Shown here: one piece after another, positions 62,751 through 64,000 of the stretch | How the letters are laid out: every line of letters begins with the position of its first letter | How positions within the stretch are numbered: the first letter of the stretch is position 1 | Source of the DNA: Bacteroides faecium | GTDB lineage: Bacteria > Bacteroidota > Bacteroidia > Bacteroidales > Bacteroidaceae | Assembly (NCBI RefSeq): GCF_012113595.1 | Contig: NZ_CP050831.1 | Location: 2,046,001 to 2,110,000, forward strand | Length of the DNA stretch: 64,000 bases | Reading direction: 5' to 3' | Position numbers and translations under genes: made by a program | Notes under the pieces: generated by a model | What the model was told of the DNA's origin: nothing | What the model saw: the letters and a program-made list of their open reading frames with translations, nothing else | The model's database searches: none

Positions 62751-62836
62751 ATTCTCACCCCTATGAGAAAAAATACTCATGCCTATGAGAAAATTTTCTC
62801 ATAGGCATGAGTATTTTTTCTCGTAAGAGTGAGAAT
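62751..62836. repeat. 86-bp loopless palindrome
   Basis: Two 43-bp arms (62751-62793 and 62794-62836) are complementary with no spacer and only three mismatches. The inner 29 bp of each arm match perfectly, meeting at GAGAAAATTTTCTC. Each arm itself holds two copies of CTATGAGAAAA or close variants. It lies between the PL8-type gene and the symporter operon, both on the minus strand. It could terminate transcription in either direction or be a small non-autonomous repeat element. Confidence 0.9.
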
Positions 62837-62870
62837 AACCCCTCGCCAGAGCATACTGACAAGGGGATTA
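62836..62870 (-). terminator. Hairpin after the PL8-type lyase gene
   Basis: AACCCCT (62837-62843) pairs with AGGGG-A-TT (62862-62869) with one bulged base, 18 bp past the lyase stop codon. It would end the lyase transcript before the palindrome. Confidence 0.5.
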
Positions 62871-62887
62871 TCTGGAACTCAAATGGA

Positions 62888-64000
62888 TTATTGTTTCTTG
62901 TAAAGAAGGTATTTCTTGGATGCACCGGCATAGATGCCGGTATTTTCAAAATCACATAGGATGCTTCGGGTATCTTTGGAAACCTTGGGAATACATACAT
63001 CTACTTTGACACACGACTGGCTTTGTGCAGGGTCGGCAATATGCAGTTCCGCATTGTTCTGATAGATGTTTTTGAGCATTAGTGTACATGCTTTGTCCAC
63101 CTTTACAGTAATCTCCTTATGAGTGAAAGTTCCTTTCCTATAAAATACCATTTGCCAGATATTCAGCTTTTTGTGTCTTACAATCTGCATCGAATCCGTA
63201 TTGACAAGGATTTCAACAGGATTCTTTTTATTGTATGTTTCCATCTGCCGGGCAGAAGTTATCCCCGGTATTATGATATATGCATAGGTGGCGTTGTGAG
63301 GGGTAGTCCCGTGGTCAAATCCAAGAGTGAAGACTTCCCGGTGTTGGATTTCTTTCGATTCGGTATGGTTAATGTCATACCATGAGCCTGTTTGTTGCTC
63401 ATTGTTCAGGTATATCCGCCCGCCTTGGGGGAAAATATATCCGATTCCGTTATGTAAAGTCCAGTCGGGAGAATCGTAGGAAAATTCTCCTTTCTTTATA
63501 GCTGTTTGTTTCTTGTCCTGTGATACTAGTATATTCTTGTCGTTCAGCAGGCATTGGTTGATTGTAGTGTATATAGGCGCGTGAGAAGTAGAATTGATTC
63601 CTGCTCCTAAGCATACCACTTCATTATCGAAGAAGAACCATGCTTTTTTAGCACCGGTATTGACTCCGGCATAGTTATCCATGTAGGCATAGGCTGATAC
63701 TCCGTAGATACTGTCGGATACGCCGCCAGCAAAAGTCGATGTCCCCCTGGTCTGCCAGTCGCTTGCAGCCATCGGAATCGTATCCAGTTGCGGAGCGGTC
63801 GTTCCGGGGATTCTGCACCAGTTCCATACAGGAAGGATATTGGCGTATTCGTTTCCTTGTGTTACTATATTGGTGCATCCGTCCGACAGGAAATAAGTCT
63901 TTAGGTTTTCCCCGTTGCCGTATTCGCAACGCATCGTGCGGGTGGATACCATGCGGACGTCGAAGGTATAACCGGGACGTACGTGCAGGGTATAATCTCC
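62888..64000 (-). CDS. Polysaccharide lyase family 8-type protein, N-terminal part outside window
   Basis: The C-terminal 371 residues of a PL8-type lyase (chondroitin/hyaluronan/xanthan lyase family) are present. The frame stays open to base 64000, so the ATG at 63952 is internal. The part shown has the PL8 central beta-sandwich marks: N-G-E-N-L-K-T-Y-F-L-S-D-G, N-I-L-P-V-W-N-W-C-R-I-P-G-T-T and W-F-F-F-D-N-E-V-V-C-L-G-A-G-I, then the small C-terminal beta-domain. The catalytic alpha-domain (Asn, His, Tyr) lies off the window, so activity cannot be judged. It is not adjacent to xylan genes and probably belongs to another glycan locus. Confidence 0.9.
   Translation of the reverse strand, partial: GDYTLHVRPGYTFDVRMVSTRTMRCEYGNGENLKTYFLSDGCTNIVTQGNEYANILPVWNWCRIPGTTAPQLDTIPMAASDWQTRGTSTFAGGVSDSIYGVSAYAYMDNYAGVNTGAKKAWFFFDNEVVCLGAGINSTSHAPIYTTINQCLLNDKNILVSQDKKQTAIKKGEFSYDSPDWTLHNGIGYIFPQGGRIYLNNEQQTGSWYDINHTESKEIQHREVFTLGFDHGTTPHNATYAYIIIPGITSARQMETYNKKNPVEILVNTDSMQIVRHKKLNIWQMVFYRKGTFTHKEITVKVDKACTLMLKNIYQNNAELHIADPAQSQSCVKVDVCIPKVSKDTRSILCDFENTGIYAGASKKYLLYKKQ

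Noticed and set aside
1..64000. Phage, CRISPR or restriction/defence system
   Set aside because: No repeats with spacers, integrase, transposase or known defence genes were seen; the only candidate outlier is the lone AAA ATPase, which alone does not justify such a claim.

Overview
The window reads as a chromosomal segment of a gut Bacteroides, most like the B. ovatus / B. xylanisolvens group. The evidence is tandem SusC/SusD pairs, lipoprotein glycanases, hybrid two-component regulators (HTCS), -7 elements of the Bacteroidetes type (TAnnTTTG), and a gene order resembling the large xylan utilization locus I recall from B. ovatus. The species call is inference. I saw no tRNA, rRNA, CRISPR array or intact insertion sequence.

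Region A (1-24727, + strand) is a xylan polysaccharide utilization locus. It holds a 5'-truncated GH43, a 63-codon leftover of a GH31 gene, a GH97 and a GH43-CBM6. A clear promoter at 4849-4878 then drives a GH43 lipoprotein, two consecutive SusC/SusD pairs, a surface glycan-binding lipoprotein and a GH10 xylanase split by a carbohydrate-binding insert. After an internal hairpin come a GH5, a CE6-CE1 double esterase and a second GH43-CBM6. Surface GH10/GH5 would cut xylan, SusCD would import the products, and GH43/GH97/GH95/GH115/esterases would strip side chains.

Region B (24737-36841) holds an HTCS regulator, GH95, a CE1 esterase and a GH115 alpha-glucuronidase, all probably serving xylan use. 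Between the CE1 and GH115 genes sits an unrelated AAA ATPase gene. Its promoter lies inside a perfect 16-bp inverted repeat, and it is flanked by degraded gene remnants.

Region C (36988-52959, + strand) is a second PUL: HTCS, SusC, SusD, two IPT/TIG surface binding proteins, a GH30 subfamily 8-like glucuronoxylanase, a beta-helix GH28-like protein and a small secreted beta-sandwich protein. The GH30 suggests that this PUL also targets a glucuronoxylan-type substrate.

Region D (52981-62661, - strand) is a seven-gene, tightly packed or overlapping operon that looks like peptidoglycan/amino-sugar recycling. In transcription order it encodes a sodium:solute symporter, a glycosyltransferase-DUF4922 fusion, a SpoIID/LytB protein, an AmpG-like permease, a MurT-like (DUF5009/HGSNAT) membrane protein, a BadF-type amino-sugar kinase and the MurNAc-6-P etherase MurQ. 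The SpoIID gene carries two in-frame repeat insertions. An 86-bp loopless palindrome separates this operon from a PL8-type polysaccharide lyase gene that runs off the right edge.

The least explained items are the symporter/GT-DUF4922/SpoIID half of the recycling operon, the inverted-repeat ATPase cassette and the 86-bp palindrome.
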